Shown: piece by piece, positions 27,032 to 36,223 of the stretch | How positions within the stretch are numbered: the stretch's first letter is position 1 | Layout of the letters: every line of letters starts with the position of its first letter | Assembly: GCF_000739695.1 (NCBI RefSeq) | Contig: NZ_BBIO01000012.1 | Coordinates: 48,026 to 112,025 of the forward strand | Origin: Tepidicaulis marinus | GTDB taxonomy: Bacteria > Pseudomonadota > Alphaproteobacteria > Parvibaculales > Parvibaculaceae | Direction of reading: 5' to 3' | DNA: 64,000 bases | The notes under the pieces: model-generated | What the model was told of the DNA's origin: nothing | The model's database searches: none | What the model saw: only the letters and a program-made list of their open reading frames with translations | Position numbers and translations under genes: made by a program

Positions 27032-28702
27032 TCAGTCCCGCGCGTCGCGGAAACCGTTGGTAATAGGGTAACGGCGGTCGCGGCCGAAATTGCGCACGCC
27101 GATCTTCACGCCGGGCGCGGCCTGGCGGCGCTTATATTCGGCGATATAAAGCAGATGTTCGATGCGTTTGACGAGCGCGCGTTCATGGCCGAGCGCCACG
27201 ATGTCGCGCACCGCCATTTCCTTTTCGACAAGACATTCCAGAATTTCATCGAGCACGTCATAAGGCGGCAGGGAATCCTGGTCCTTTTGATCCTCGCGCA
27301 ATTCGGCGGAAGGCGGCTTTGTGATGATATTTTCCGGAATGACGATGCCGCCCGGCCCCCGCGCGCCTTTCGGCTGATGGGCATTGCGCCAGCGGCAAAG
27401 CTCGAAGACCTTCGTCTTGTAAAGGTCCTTGATCGGATTATAGCCACCATTCATGTCGCCATAGAGCGTGGCATAACCGACCGAGACTTCCGACTTGTTG
27501 CCCGTGGTCACGACCATATGGCCGAACTTGTTGGAGATCGCCATGAGAATGACGCCGCGCGTGCGCGATTGCAGGTTCTCTTCGGTCGTATCGCTGTTGG
27601 TGCCGGTGAACATCGGCGCGAGGCTTTCCATGAAGCCTTCGACAGGCGCGGAAATCGGCACCGTGTCATAGCGCACGCCGAGCGCCTTGGCGCAGGCCTC
27701 CGCGTCCGAAACGCTTTCCGAACTTGTGTATTTATAAGGCAGCATGACGCAGTGAACTTTTTCCGGGCCGAGCGCGTCCACGGCAATTGCCGCGCAAAGG
27801 GCGGAATCGATGCCGCCGGACAGGCCGAGCACAACGCCCGGAAAGCGGTTCTTTTCCACATAATCGCGCAGGCCCAGCATCAGCGCCTGATAGATGGCCT
27901 CATCGTCCTCTTCCACCAGCGCGCGCTCGCCCTTGGCGCAGACCCAGCGCCCGTTCTCAAGGCTCCAATGGGTCGTCACCACCGCTTCCTGCCAGGCGGG
28001 AAGCTGGACGGGAAGTGAGCAGTCCTCGTTCAGCACGAAGGAAGCAGCATCAAAGACAAGCTCGTCCTGCCCGCCCAGCTGATTGACATAGACGAGCGGC
28101 AACCCGCTTTCCTTCACCCGCGCGACGGCATGATGGACACGGGTTGCGAATTTGCGCGCATCGAAGGGCGAGCCGTTCGGCACGAGCAGAATTTCCGCGC
28201 CGGTTTCCTCCAGGCACTCCACCACATCGGTGAACCAGATATCCTCGCAGATCGGTACCCCGAGACGCACGCCGCGGAAATTGAGCGGGCCGGGCATGCC
28301 TCCTGGCGAGAAGACGCGCGGCTCATCAAAGACACCGTAATTGGGCAGATGCACCTTGAAGCGCACACCGGCCACCTTGCCGCCATCGAGCAGGGCGACG
28401 GCGTTTTTCAGCGTGCCTTCTTCCTCTGAAATCCAGGGCGTGCCCACGAGAAGCGCCGGGCCGCCATCGCCGGTTTCGGCGGCCAGCGTTTCCAGCGCCT
28501 CGATCGCCTCGCGGTGAAAGGCGGGCTTGAGAACCAGATCCTCGGGCGGATAGCCGACCAGCACCAGCTCGGAAAAAAGCACGAGGTCCGCCCCTTCGCG
28601 CGCAGCGACCGCCCGCGCGGCGCGGATTTTGGCCAGATTGCCCTGAATGTCCCCGACGGTCGGGTTGATCTGCGCAAGCGCGATGGCGAGATGGTCGGTC
28701 AT
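27032..28702 (-). CDS. nadE: Glutamine-dependent NAD+ synthetase
   Basis: 556 residues from MTDHLAIALAQINPTVGDIQGN; an in-frame extension of 59 codons has no support. The N-terminal nitrilase-type glutaminase (1-270) shows its catalytic triad in FSELVLVGYPPEDL, KVHLPNYGVFDE and PICEDIW. The C-terminal synthetase has the ATP pyrophosphatase loop GLSGGIDSALC near residue 288 and TTGNKSEVSVGYATLYGDM. It converts nicotinate adenine dinucleotide to NAD using ammonia channelled from glutamine. It heads the minus-strand run that continues with gltX. Confidence 0.94.
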   Translation of the reverse strand: MTDHLAIALAQINPTVGDIQGNLAKIRAARAVAAREGADLVLFSELVLVGYPPEDLVLKPAFHREAIEALETLAAETGDGGPALLVGTPWISEEEGTLKNAVALLDGGKVAGVRFKVHLPNYGVFDEPRVFSPGGMPGPLNFRGVRLGVPICEDIWFTDVVECLEETGAEILLVPNGSPFDARKFATRVHHAVARVKESGLPLVYVNQLGGQDELVFDAASFVLNEDCSLPVQLPAWQEAVVTTHWSLENGRWVCAKGERALVEEDDEAIYQALMLGLRDYVEKNRFPGVVLGLSGGIDSALCAAIAVDALGPEKVHCVMLPYKYTSSESVSDAEACAKALGVRYDTVPISAPVEGFMESLAPMFTGTNSDTTEENLQSRTRGVILMAISNKFGHMVVTTGNKSEVSVGYATLYGDMNGGYNPIKDLYKTKVFELCRWRNAHQPKGARGPGGIVIPENIITKPPSAELREDQKDQDSLPPYDVLDEILECLVEKEMAVRDIVALGHERALVKRIEHLLYIAEYKRRQAAPGVKIGVRNFGRDRRYPITNGFRDARD

Positions 28703-28954
28703 GAGGGGCCTAACGTGTTGACTCACTGGCGTGTTTCTTACCCTGCCGGGCGGCGCCAAACAATCCTGGGCTTGGAAGGGCCGCGCGAACCGCTCCCCCG
28801 CCCCCGGAAAGCCCCCCTGAAACGGCGCTTGCACACATCCTTTCCGCGATTGTTCAAATTTGGGCGCTGAAGTGTGCAAAAAGTTGCGTTAGGACCTATG
28901 TTAATCGCAATTAACGCAAGGGCGGCCACAGGCACGCCCTTAAGGGAGGATATT

Positions 28955-29959
28955 ATGGCTGCCGAGAAAAACCGTCAGGTACTGATCGTCGAACTGCCCC
29001 AGGGCAAGCTGAGCGAGGCGCATTTCAAACTGGTGGACGGCGCCGTGCCGGAGGCCAAAGACGGCGATGTGCTGGTCAAGACCCACTACATCTCGCTCGA
29101 TGCGGCGAACCGGGCCTGGATGCAGGGCGCGACCTACCGGGACGCCATCGAATCGGGCCAGGTCATGGCGGGCGGCGCCATTGCCGAGGTGCTGAGCTCG
29201 AAAAGCGACGCCTTAAAGCCCGGCGATCTCGTCTTCGCGGATACCGGCTGGCAGGAATTTGCCGCCCTGCCCGCCAAGCAATGCACGAAACTGCCGGCGC
29301 TCGAGCCCATGACCCATCTTCTCTCCGTCTATGGGGTGGCGGGCCTGACCGCCTATTTCGGGCTTTTTGAAATCGGCGCGCCGAAGGAAGGGGAAACCGT
29401 CGTCGTTTCCGCCGCCGCCGGGTCCGTCGGCTCCATTGTCGGCCAGCTTGCCAAGATCCGCGGCTGCCGCGTCGTCGGCATTGCAGGGGGCCGCGAGAAA
29501 TGCGACTGGCTCGTCAAGGAACTCGGCTTCGATGCTGCCATCGATTACAAGAACGAGCCCGTCCACAAGGCGCTGAAAGAAGCCTGCCCGAAAGGCATCG
29601 ACGTTTATTTCGACAATGTGGGCGGCGACATTCTGGAAGCCTGCCTTTTCCGCATGAACCTTTTCGGCCGCATCGCCTGCTGCGGCGCGGTTTCGCAATA
29701 TGACGGGGAAGCCCCGGCGCATGGGCCGCGCGGCATTCCCGGCCTCATCGTCACGAAGCGCATCAAGATGCAGGGTTTCATCGTGATGGATTTCAACGAC
29801 AAGCGCGATCAGGCGCTGGACGATCTGCAGCGCTGGGTCGGCGAAGGCAAGATCAAGGTGCAGGAAGACATTATCGAGGGGCTGGAAAACACTCCGCGCG
29901 CGTTGATTGGCCTTCTGGCGGGCGAGAACCGCGGCAAGCGCATGGTCAAGGTCACCTGA
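28955..29959 (+). CDS. Zinc-free MDR oxidoreductase, copy 1
   Basis: 334 residues, starting after GGGAGGATATT. A GroES-like N-terminal domain leads to a Rossmann domain with VSAAAGSVGSIVGQLAKIRGCRVVGIAGG (NADP loop) and YFDNVGGDILEACL. Zinc ligands are absent, as in the NADPH-dependent alkenal/curcumin reductase and prostaglandin reductase group. Such enzymes reduce the double bond of reactive enones and enals. It is the first of three adjacent paralogues. Confidence 0.88.
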   Translation: MAAEKNRQVLIVELPQGKLSEAHFKLVDGAVPEAKDGDVLVKTHYISLDAANRAWMQGATYRDAIESGQVMAGGAIAEVLSSKSDALKPGDLVFADTGWQEFAALPAKQCTKLPALEPMTHLLSVYGVAGLTAYFGLFEIGAPKEGETVVVSAAAGSVGSIVGQLAKIRGCRVVGIAGGREKCDWLVKELGFDAAIDYKNEPVHKALKEACPKGIDVYFDNVGGDILEACLFRMNLFGRIACCGAVSQYDGEAPAHGPRGIPGLIVTKRIKMQGFIVMDFNDKRDQALDDLQRWVGEGKIKVQEDIIEGLENTPRALIGLLAGENRGKRMVKVT

Positions 29960-30020
29960 GCCTCGCTATTCAATTCGCAACCAACTTAAACACCTCAACC
30001 CAAACGCAAGGAGACTCTTC

Positions 30021-31043
30021 ATGAGTGTAACCAGCAAGGAAATCCGCCTCGCCGCGCGCCCCGTCGGCATGCCGAAGGAGAGCGATTTCGAAGTGGCCGA
30101 AGCCACTATCGCCGATCCCAAAGACGGTGAAGTGCTCGTCCGCAATATCTGGATGTCGGTCGATCCTTACATGCGCGGGCGCATGATGGACCGGGAAAGC
30201 TATGTGCCGCCCTTCCAGATCGGCAAGCCGCTGGAAGGCGGGGCCATCGGCCAGGTCGTCAAATCCAAGAGCGATAAGTTCAAGGAAGGCGATTATGTGA
30301 ACTCGATGCTGGGCTGGCGGGAATATTTCGTCTCCGGCGCCGACGGGCTCACCAAGGTCGATCCCAATATGGGCCCCATCGAAGCCTTTCTCGGCGTGCT
30401 CGGCATGCCGGGCCTGACCGCCTATGCCGGCCTGATGCGGGTGGGCGAGTTGAAAGACGGGGAAAACGTTTTCGTCTCCGCCGCTTCCGGCGCCGTCGGC
30501 TCCGTCGTCTGCCAGCTTGCCAAAGCCCATGGCTGCTATGTGGTGGGCAGCGCCGGCTCGGACGACAAATGCGAATGGCTTGAAAAAGAAGCCGGCATCG
30601 ACAAGGCCATCAATTACAAGACCTGCGGCGATCTCGATGCGGCGGTGAAAGCGGCCTTCCCGAAAGGCATCGACGTTTACTTCGAAAATGTCGGCGGCGC
30701 GCATCTGCAGGCAGCGATCAATTACATGAACCCGTTCGCCCGCGCGGCGCTGTGCGGCATGATCGAGCAGTATAACGCCACCGAGCCCGCCCCCGGCCCG
30801 AACAACCTCATCATGGCCGTCGGCAAGAGCCTGAAGCTGCAGGGCTTCATCGTCTCGAACCATTTCGATCTTCTGCCCGACTTCTATGCCGAAATGTCGA
30901 AACTCATTCCGGCGGGCAAAATGAAATGGCAGCAGACCGTCGAAGAAGGCATCGAGAACGCGCCGAAAGCCTTCCTCAATCTCTTCACGGGGAAAAACTT
31001 CGGCAAGATGCTGGTCAAGGTCGGCAACGACCCGGCGGTTTAA
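30021..31043 (+). CDS. Zinc-free MDR oxidoreductase, copy 2 (CurA-like)
   Basis: 340 residues from the ATG after AAGGAGACTCTTC. It has VDPYMRGRMMDRESYVPPFQIGKPLEGGAIGQV and GMPGLTAYAGLMRVGELKDGE. Then come the NADP loop SAASGAVGSVVCQLAKAHGCYVVGSAGS, YFENVGGAHLQAAINYM and the CGMIEQYNATEPAPGPNNL block. These are the hallmarks of NADPH-dependent curcumin/2-alkenal reductases. It lies 61 bases after copy 1, on the same strand, so joint expression is likely. Confidence 0.9.
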   Translation: MSVTSKEIRLAARPVGMPKESDFEVAEATIADPKDGEVLVRNIWMSVDPYMRGRMMDRESYVPPFQIGKPLEGGAIGQVVKSKSDKFKEGDYVNSMLGWREYFVSGADGLTKVDPNMGPIEAFLGVLGMPGLTAYAGLMRVGELKDGENVFVSAASGAVGSVVCQLAKAHGCYVVGSAGSDDKCEWLEKEAGIDKAINYKTCGDLDAAVKAAFPKGIDVYFENVGGAHLQAAINYMNPFARAALCGMIEQYNATEPAPGPNNLIMAVGKSLKLQGFIVSNHFDLLPDFYAEMSKLIPAGKMKWQQTVEEGIENAPKAFLNLFTGKNFGKMLVKVGNDPAV

Positions 31044-31050
31044 GCTGATA

Positions 31051-31078
31051 GGGACCCCGGCCCCGCGCCGGGGTCCAC
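31051..31078. repeat. Short CCCCGG palindrome
   Basis: GGACCCCGGC and GCCGGGGTCC arms around a short loop, in the gap between the second and third reductase genes. Related words occur at 32217 and 45649. It could act as a terminator-like or REP element. Confidence 0.55.
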
Positions 31079-31173
31079 GCAGCATTGCCGCTCTCTCATT
31101 CTCATTCCCCTTCCCGTCTTCCCTTCCTTGCGCGCATCTGCGAGCATGAGCCAAACAAAGGTGGAGGAACATC

Positions 31174-32187
31174 ATGCCCGTGAAAAACCGGCGCTGGGTG
31201 CTGGCATCGCGCCCGGCCGGCAAACCCGTAAAAGAAAACTTCCGGCTGGAAGAAGAAGAGCTGCGCGATCCGGGCGAGCATGAGGTGCTGGTGCGCGCCC
31301 GGTATTTTTCGGTCGACCCCGGCATGCGCTCGCGCCTTTCCGGCGATTCTTACGCCCAGGCGCTCGGCATCGGCGAGACCATCGAAGGGGCGATGATCGG
31401 CACGATCAAAGCCTCCAACAATGAGCGCTTCAAGGAAGGCGATCTCGTCACCGCCGGGTTCGGCTGGCAGGAATATGCGCTCTCCAACGGGCGCGGCATC
31501 ACCAAGCTCGACGCCTCGATCTTCCAGCCCCCGCTTACCGTGACGGCGGCCATCGGCGTTCTGGGCATTCCGGGGCTCACCGCTTATTTCGGCCTTCTCG
31601 ATATGGGCAAGCCGAAGGAAGGCGAGACGGTGCTCATCTCCTCCGCCGCCGGCCCCGTCGGCGCGACGGCAGGCCAGATCGCCAAGATGAAAGGCTGCCG
31701 CGTCGTCGGCATCGCCGGTTCCAAAGACAAATGCGAATATGTCACCCGCGAGCTCGGCTTCGATGCCTGCTTCAACTACAAGCAAGAAAAAGACCTAGTG
31801 GCGGCGATCAAGAAGCACTGCCCGGACGGCGTCGATATTTATTTCGACAATGTGGGCGGGGAAATGCTGGATGCGGCCATCGCCAATGCGAATGAGCGCG
31901 CCCGGCTGATCATTTCCGGCCAGGTTGCCGAATATAACAGGCCCGAGCCGCGCGGCATCCGCAACACGACGCGTTTCATCACGCACCGGCTGCGCATGGA
32001 AGGGCTCGTCGTCTTCGATTATTTCAAGCAGTTTCCGCAAGCCCAGGCGGAAATGGCCGGCTGGATCAAATCCGGCAAGCTGAAATATACCGAAGATATT
32101 TCCGAAGGCATCGAAACCGCGCCGGAAGCCTTTATCGGCCTCTTTGAAGGCGAGAACCATGGCCGCCGCCTGATCAAGGTCGGCTGA
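31174..32187 (+). CDS. Zinc-free MDR oxidoreductase, copy 3
   Basis: 337 residues with a start after GGTGGAGGAACATC. The order of blocks is the same as in copies 1 and 2: VDPGMRSRLSGDSYAQALGIGETIEGAMIG, GIPGLTAYFGLLDMGKPKEGE, SSAAGPVGATAGQIAKMKGCRVVGIAGS, YFDNVGGEMLDAAIANANERARLIISGQVAEYN. It has clearly diverged from the others, so the three may act on different enones. A palindrome sits between this gene and copy 2, which may separate the transcripts. Confidence 0.88.
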   Translation: MPVKNRRWVLASRPAGKPVKENFRLEEEELRDPGEHEVLVRARYFSVDPGMRSRLSGDSYAQALGIGETIEGAMIGTIKASNNERFKEGDLVTAGFGWQEYALSNGRGITKLDASIFQPPLTVTAAIGVLGIPGLTAYFGLLDMGKPKEGETVLISSAAGPVGATAGQIAKMKGCRVVGIAGSKDKCEYVTRELGFDACFNYKQEKDLVAAIKKHCPDGVDIYFDNVGGEMLDAAIANANERARLIISGQVAEYNRPEPRGIRNTTRFITHRLRMEGLVVFDYFKQFPQAQAEMAGWIKSGKLKYTEDISEGIETAPEAFIGLFEGENHGRRLIKVG

Positions 32188-32216
32188 GGCCTCTTCCCCT
32201 CTTTTGAAAATCAAAC

Positions 32217-32246
32217 GTCACCCCGGCACTTGTTGCCGGGGTCCAC
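32217..32246. repeat. Short GTCACCCCGG-type palindrome
   Basis: GTCACCCCGGCA, short loop TTGT, then TGCCGGGGTCCAC. It is located 30 bases after the third reductase gene and belongs to the same family as 31051 and 45649. Confidence 0.55.
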
Positions 32247-32310
32247 TCTCTTTGCAACCAGAAACCCCTCAGAGACAGCAACAGACATCTCAATGCGCGG
32301 CAGCGTTAAT

Positions 32311-32340
32311 GGATCCCGCGGACAAGCCGCGGGATGACAT
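32311..32340. repeat. Short ATCCCGCGG palindrome
   Basis: ATCCCGCGG, ACAAG, CCGCGGGAT followed by GACAT. It lies between the reductase cluster and the MFS gene; this common alphaproteobacterial palindrome may end transcription from both sides. Confidence 0.5.
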
Positions 32341-32362
32341 GGGGAGTATTGCGCACCTGTTT

Positions 32363-33586
32363 TTACGCCGGCTTTTCTTTTGCCTTGAGCACCACCGTGA
32401 CAACACCGAGCGCCATGAGTGTGCAGGCGCTGGCCATGACGAAAGCGGCGCCGGGGAAATAGACCGGCGCATCCGCTTGCGTGAAAGCATGGAAAATCTG
32501 TGTGGAAAGGAGCGGCGCGACCGTCATGGTGAGCCCCATGACGCTTGAGATGGCGCCCTGCAGCTCGCCTTGCGCATTTTCCGGCACATGCCCCGCCATG
32601 ATGGAACGCAGCGCCGGCTGCACCAGCCCCATGAAAGACAGCACCACCATGAAGGGCAGGAACATCCAGCCCTCGCTCGCAAAGGCAAAGCCGAGAAAAC
32701 CGAGGCTCGTTAGCGTCAAACCAAGGGCTGCCGCGCGCGCCTCCCCGATGCGGGGAATGATGAGCCTTGTGCCGAGCCCCATCATCAGCGCCATGCAGAG
32801 GCCGACAAAGGCGAGCGAGGCGCCAACATCTGCCTCCGACCAGCCGAATTTCAGCATCGTGTAATAGGACCAGGTCGACGGGTTCACATCATGGGCGAGC
32901 TGGAAGAAGACGCTCGCACCTAAAAGCCCCAGCACGAGCGGGTACTTACGCATTTGCCGCAGCGCGCCGAGCGGGTTCGCCCGCAGCCAGACGAAGGGGC
33001 GGCGGTTTTCTTGTTTCAGCGTTTCCGGCAGCACGAAGAGCCCGTAAAGCACATTGAGAAGCCCGAGCCCCGCGGCAGCAAAGAACGGCACGCGCGGGCC
33101 GAACTCACCGAGCAGCCCGCCGATTGCCGGGCCGATGATGAAACCCACACCGAAAGCCGCGCCGATCAGCCCGAAATTCGCCGCGCGTTTTTCCGGGGAA
33201 GAAATATCGGCGATATAGGCATTGGCGATGGTGTAATTCGCCCCGCACATGCCCGCGAGCACACGGCCGACAAAGAGCCAGAGGAGATCGGGCGCAAACC
33301 CCATGATGACGTAATCCGCCGCCAATGCCGTCAGCGATAAAAGCAGCACGGGGCGGCGGCCATAGGCATCGCTCAAGTTTCCAAGCACCGGGGCGAAGAG
33401 AAACTGCATCGCGGCATAAGTGAACATCAGCCATCCGCCATAGGCTGCCGCCTCGCTGAGCCCCTCCCCCGTCACTTCGCCGATGAGCGAGGGCATGACC
33501 GGCATGATCATGCCGAGGCCGATCATGTCGATCAGGACCGTGACGAGCAGGAAGATGACGGCATGTTTGCCCGGCGCCCGCGCCAT
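32363..33586 (-). CDS. MFS transporter, TetA-like
   Basis: 407 residues with twelve membrane helices. The N-terminal half shows [21 protein letters not shown] and the antiporter loop [16 protein letters not shown] between helices 2 and 3. [38 protein letters not shown] is typical of the TCR/Tet efflux group. A proton-driven exporter is the likely function, but tetracycline resistance should not be assumed. Its ATG overlaps the VOC stop (TAATG), and it is the last gene of the ArsR-SRPBCC-VOC-MFS operon. Confidence 0.88.
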   Translation of the reverse strand: MARAPGKHAVIFLLVTVLIDMIGLGMIMPVMPSLIGEVTGEGLSEAAAYGGWLMFTYAAMQFLFAPVLGNLSDAYGRRPVLLLSLTALAADYVIMGFAPDLLWLFVGRVLAGMCGANYTIANAYIADISSPEKRAANFGLIGAAFGVGFIIGPAIGGLLGEFGPRVPFFAAAGLGLLNVLYGLFVLPETLKQENRRPFVWLRANPLGALRQMRKYPLVLGLLGASVFFQLAHDVNPSTWSYYTMLKFGWSEADVGASLAFVGLCMALMMGLGTRLIIPRIGEARAAALGLTLTSLGFLGFAFASEGWMFLPFMVVLSFMGLVQPALRSIMAGHVPENAQGELQGAISSVMGLTMTVAPLLSTQIFHAFTQADAPVYFPGAAFVMASACTLMALGVVTVVLKAKEKPA

Positions 33587-34035
33587 TACGTCTCTCCGTA
33601 AAGGGCTGCGGCGCGGCGCTTCAATTCGTCCGGCGGCACGTCCTCGATATGCTGGGACAGCGCCCAGCGGTAGCCGAAGGGATCGAGTACATGGCCGGAG
33701 CGTTCGCCGTAAAACTGATCTTCGGCGGCGCGCGTCACTTCCGCGCCCGCGTCTGCCGCTTGCTTCATTGCGCTGTCCACATCCGCTACCTGCAGCGTGA
33801 ACATGACCGGCGAGCCGCCGAGGCTTTTCGGGCTGCGCGCACCCATGTCGGGAAATTCATCGGCCAGGTAAAAACTGTCGCCGCCGATTGTAAGCTCGGC
33901 ATGGCCGATCTTGCCGTCCGGGCCCGCAATGCGCGCGCCCGTTTCCTTCGCCCCGAAAGCCTTGATGTAAAAGTCGATGGCGTCTGCCGCCTTATCGGCA
34001 ATGAGGTAAGCGGTGATGGTTTGCTGCCCGGTCAT
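33586..34035 (-). CDS. VOC family protein (PhnB/glyoxalase fold)
   Basis: 149 residues from MTGQQTITAYLIADKAADAIDFY. The paired beta-alpha-beta-beta-beta units of the vicinal oxygen chelate fold are seen (AIDFYIKAFGAKETGARIAGPDGKIGHAELTIGGDSFYLADE, then VMFTLQVADVDSAMKQAADAGAEV and HVLDPFGYRWALSQH). This is the PhnB-like subgroup with no certain enzyme activity. It starts 11 bases after the SRPBCC stop and its TAA shares a base with the MFS start codon. Co-expression is expected. Confidence 0.88.
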   Translation of the reverse strand: MTGQQTITAYLIADKAADAIDFYIKAFGAKETGARIAGPDGKIGHAELTIGGDSFYLADEFPDMGARSPKSLGGSPVMFTLQVADVDSAMKQAADAGAEVTRAAEDQFYGERSGHVLDPFGYRWALSQHIEDVPPDELKRRAAALYGET

Positions 34036-34046
34036 ATCTCTCTCCC

Positions 34047-34550
34047 CTAGTCGTTTGCGATGATATCGCCGGCACGGGCCTTCAGGCTTTCGAAGTTCCG
34101 CGCCCAGATCTGCGCCTTCATCATCATCAAGCGGTGCCCGGCGAGGCCATGCAGGGCCGGATGGTCCGGCGGCAAGCTGTCCCAGCCCGTGTGAACAAGC
34201 TCCAGCCGCGTGCCCTCTCCCACCGGCGTGAAGCGGATATCGACGGCGGTTTCCTGATCCGCCGCAAAATTCGGCAGGCGGAAAGTGAAGGAGAGCCGCT
34301 CGCCCGGCTGCCAGCACGTTACCTCGCCGATCACATGGCGCCGCGCCGGGTCTTCCCCGTCCCGGTGCACGAGCCGCGTCGTGCCATTGCGCTCGAACCT
34401 GATTTCCCCTTCCCAGGGCGGGAAGAAGCGGTATTCCGGCCCGCGCCGCCACCAGCGGTCAATGTCACCGACGAAAATTTCAAACAGACGGGCGGGCGGC
34501 ACCGCGATCTCGATGCTGACATGTATGTCGGATTTGGGTGGTGCGCTCAT
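34047..34550 (-). CDS. SRPBCC/AHSA1 family protein
   Basis: 167 residues with the START-like helix-grip fold of the AHSA1 group: VSIEIAVPPARLFEIFVGDIDRWW at the start and a C-terminal helix (GLAGHRLMMMKAQIWARNFESLKAR). It has a hydrophobic cavity suited to a small ligand. Such genes very often follow an ArsR-type regulator, as here, where the two overlap by four bases (ATGA). The ligand and activity are unknown. Confidence 0.87.
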   Translation of the reverse strand: MSAPPKSDIHVSIEIAVPPARLFEIFVGDIDRWWRRGPEYRFFPPWEGEIRFERNGTTRLVHRDGEDPARRHVIGEVTCWQPGERLSFTFRLPNFAADQETAVDIRFTPVGEGTRLELVHTGWDSLPPDHPALHGLAGHRLMMMKAQIWARNFESLKARAGDIIAND

Positions 34551-34951
34551 GGCCCGCTCCGGCGCGCGGCGCGGACGGGCGGCGATTTGCCTGCGCCTTT
34601 TTCCTCCCGCACCACGCTTTCGGCATGGGCTTTGAGCGCCTGCAGGCTATCGCCCCAAAAGGCGCTCACCTCTTCCAGCCAGCCGGACAGCGCCTCGAAG
34701 GGCGCCCGCTCCAGCCGGTAGAGCTTGATGCGCGCGTCCTCTTCCACCCGCTCCTCGGTAATCAGCCGGGTTTTGCGCAACACGCGCAGATGCCGGCTCA
34801 TGGCCGGGCCGCTCATGCCCGCCGCCTCGGCAATCTCCCCGGCGCGGCGGGGGCCGTCTTTGAGAAATTCCACCGCCCGGCGCCGGGCCGGGTCGCCCAG
34901 CGCCGCCAGAATAAGGTCCAAATTTTCCGGTGCCGGGTTTTGCATCCGCAT
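34547..34951 (-). CDS. ArsR family transcriptional regulator
   Basis: 134 residues. The winged helix covers about residues 10-90, with LAALGDPARRRAVEFLKDGPRRAGEIAEAAGMSGPAMSRHLRVLRKTRLI. The metal-binding ELCVCDL motif is absent, so this is the non-metal subgroup that sits with SRPBCC partners. The C-terminal basic tail is disordered. A perfect palindrome at 34975-35000 separates it from the ArsM-type gene. The repressor probably binds there and controls both directions. Confidence 0.88.
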   Translation of the reverse strand: MRMQNPAPENLDLILAALGDPARRRAVEFLKDGPRRAGEIAEAAGMSGPAMSRHLRVLRKTRLITEERVEEDARIKLYRLERAPFEALSGWLEEVSAFWGDSLQALKAHAESVVREEKGAGKSPPVRAARRSGP

Positions 34952-34974
34952 CTCAATTCATATGTATTATCGTT

Positions 34975-35000
34975 ATTATTTAACGCATACGTTAAATAAT
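34975..35000. promoter_or_regulatory. Perfect palindromic ArsR operator candidate
   Basis: ATTATTTAACG, CATA, CGTTAAATAAT: perfect 11-base arms. It lies 24 bases upstream of the ArsR start and 90 bases upstream of the methyltransferase start, in the only AT-rich stretch of this region. Inferred target of the adjacent ArsR protein. Confidence 0.7.
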
Positions 35001-35089
35001 ATGTCAACACGGCGTCTCACGGAAATGTTAGAGTAAAGCTCGCTTTTCCCGACTATTCTGCGGGAAATTTCTTCACCCTGGAGACCGAT

Positions 35090-36139
35090 ATGGAAGCCGT
35101 CAAACAGCGCTACGGCGCCGCTGCCGAAGCCCTTGAGGAAGCCCTTTGCTGCCCGGTGGATTACGATCCGCGCTATCTGAAAGTCATTCCGGAAGAAGTG
35201 CTGGAGCGCGACTATGGCTGCGGCGATCCCTCCCGCTATGTGCGTGAAGGTGAGACCGTGCTCGATCTCGGCGCGGGCGGCGGCAAGATTTGCTTCATCG
35301 CCTCGCAGATCGTCGGGCCCAAGGGCCGCGTCATCGGCGTCGATATGACGGATGAAATGCTGGAGCTTGCCAAGCGCAGCCAGCCGCTCGTCGCCGAAAA
35401 GATCGGCTATGACAATGTCGATTTCCGCCACGGCTATATCCAGGATCTGGCCACCGATCTCGATGCGCTCGGCCAGTGGCTGGAAAGCCATCCGGTCAAA
35501 TCCGCCGCCGATTACAAGAAGCTCGCCGACAAGCAGGCCGAGCTGCGGCGCACCGCCCCGCTCGTTGCCGATAACAGCATCGATGTGATCGTCTCCAACT
35601 GCGTGCTCAATCTCGTGCCCGACCATGAAAAGCCGCAGCTCTTCCGCGAAATGTTCCGTGTGCTGAAGCCGGGCGGGCGCATCGCCGTTTCCGACATCGT
35701 CTCGGATGTGGAAAGCCCGGAGCATCTGAAAAACGATGCAACGCTTTGGAGCGGCTGCATTTCCGGCGCGCTGACCGAGCTCGGCTTCATCGACGCGCTG
35801 GCCGATGCAGGCTTTGTGGGCGCGGCCTTCGACAAATTCGATCACACGCCCTGGCAAGTGGTCGAAGGGATCGAGTACCGTTCCGTCACCGTCCTCGCTT
35901 ACAAGCCCGCCGCCGATGCCGCCGCGCAGAAAGAAGCCGTCGCGCTTTATGCCGGGCCTTGGGCGGAAGTCGCCGACGATGAAGGCCGTATCTTCCGCCG
36001 CGGTGAACGCGTCACCGTCTCTGGCATGGACGCAGCCGTACTGCGCTCCGGCGCCTATGCCGACATGCTGATCATCGGCGAGCCGGAAGCAAGTGAATGC
36101 TGCCCGCCCGCGCCGAAAAGCGGCGGCGGTTGCTGCTGA
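35090..36139 (+). CDS. arsM: ArsM-type arsenite methyltransferase
   Basis: 349 residues. SAM motif [19 protein letters not shown] (58-74) and GVDMTDEM (83-90). Three cysteines match the ArsM arsenic-binding set: C44 in DYGCGDPS, C171 in SNCVLNLV and C223 in SGCISGAL. The extreme C-terminus is cysteine-rich (ECCPPAP, GGGCC), also seen in ArsM proteins. Residues 19-35 ([17 protein letters not shown]) resemble the version linked to arsenosugar synthesis. It should methylate trivalent arsenic in the cytoplasm. No other ars genes are nearby, and the partner radical SAM protein ArsS is not in the window. It is divergent from the ArsR operon. Confidence 0.8.
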   Translation: MEAVKQRYGAAAEALEEALCCPVDYDPRYLKVIPEEVLERDYGCGDPSRYVREGETVLDLGAGGGKICFIASQIVGPKGRVIGVDMTDEMLELAKRSQPLVAEKIGYDNVDFRHGYIQDLATDLDALGQWLESHPVKSAADYKKLADKQAELRRTAPLVADNSIDVIVSNCVLNLVPDHEKPQLFREMFRVLKPGGRIAVSDIVSDVESPEHLKNDATLWSGCISGALTELGFIDALADAGFVGAAFDKFDHTPWQVVEGIEYRSVTVLAYKPAADAAAQKEAVALYAGPWAEVADDEGRIFRRGERVTVSGMDAAVLRSGAYADMLIIGEPEASECCPPAPKSGGGCC

Positions 36140-36162
36140 GGCAATTTCGCTTTTCCCAACAA

Positions 36163-36190
36163 AAAGGGCGGCCCCGCAAGGCCGCCCTTT
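36163..36190. terminator. Bidirectional terminator between arsM and aroG
   Basis: AAAGGGCGGCC, loop CCGCAA, GGCCGCCCTTT: a perfect 11-base stem. TTTTT follows on the minus strand and TTTCTTGTT on the plus strand, so it can end both convergent genes. Confidence 0.88.
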
Positions 36191-36223
36191 CTTGTTCTAT
36201 TGCACTTCTTCTGTCCGGGCCGC

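Noticed and set aside
32363..33586. Calling the MFS gene a tetracycline resistance determinant
   Set aside because: The TetA-like fold is shared by many exporters, and the operon context (ArsR, SRPBCC, VOC) gives no support for drug resistance.
33586..34452. Single 288-codon frame covering VOC and part of SRPBCC
   Set aside because: The upstream half reads the SRPBCC gene in the wrong frame; two separate genes with own starts and normal family lengths explain the region.
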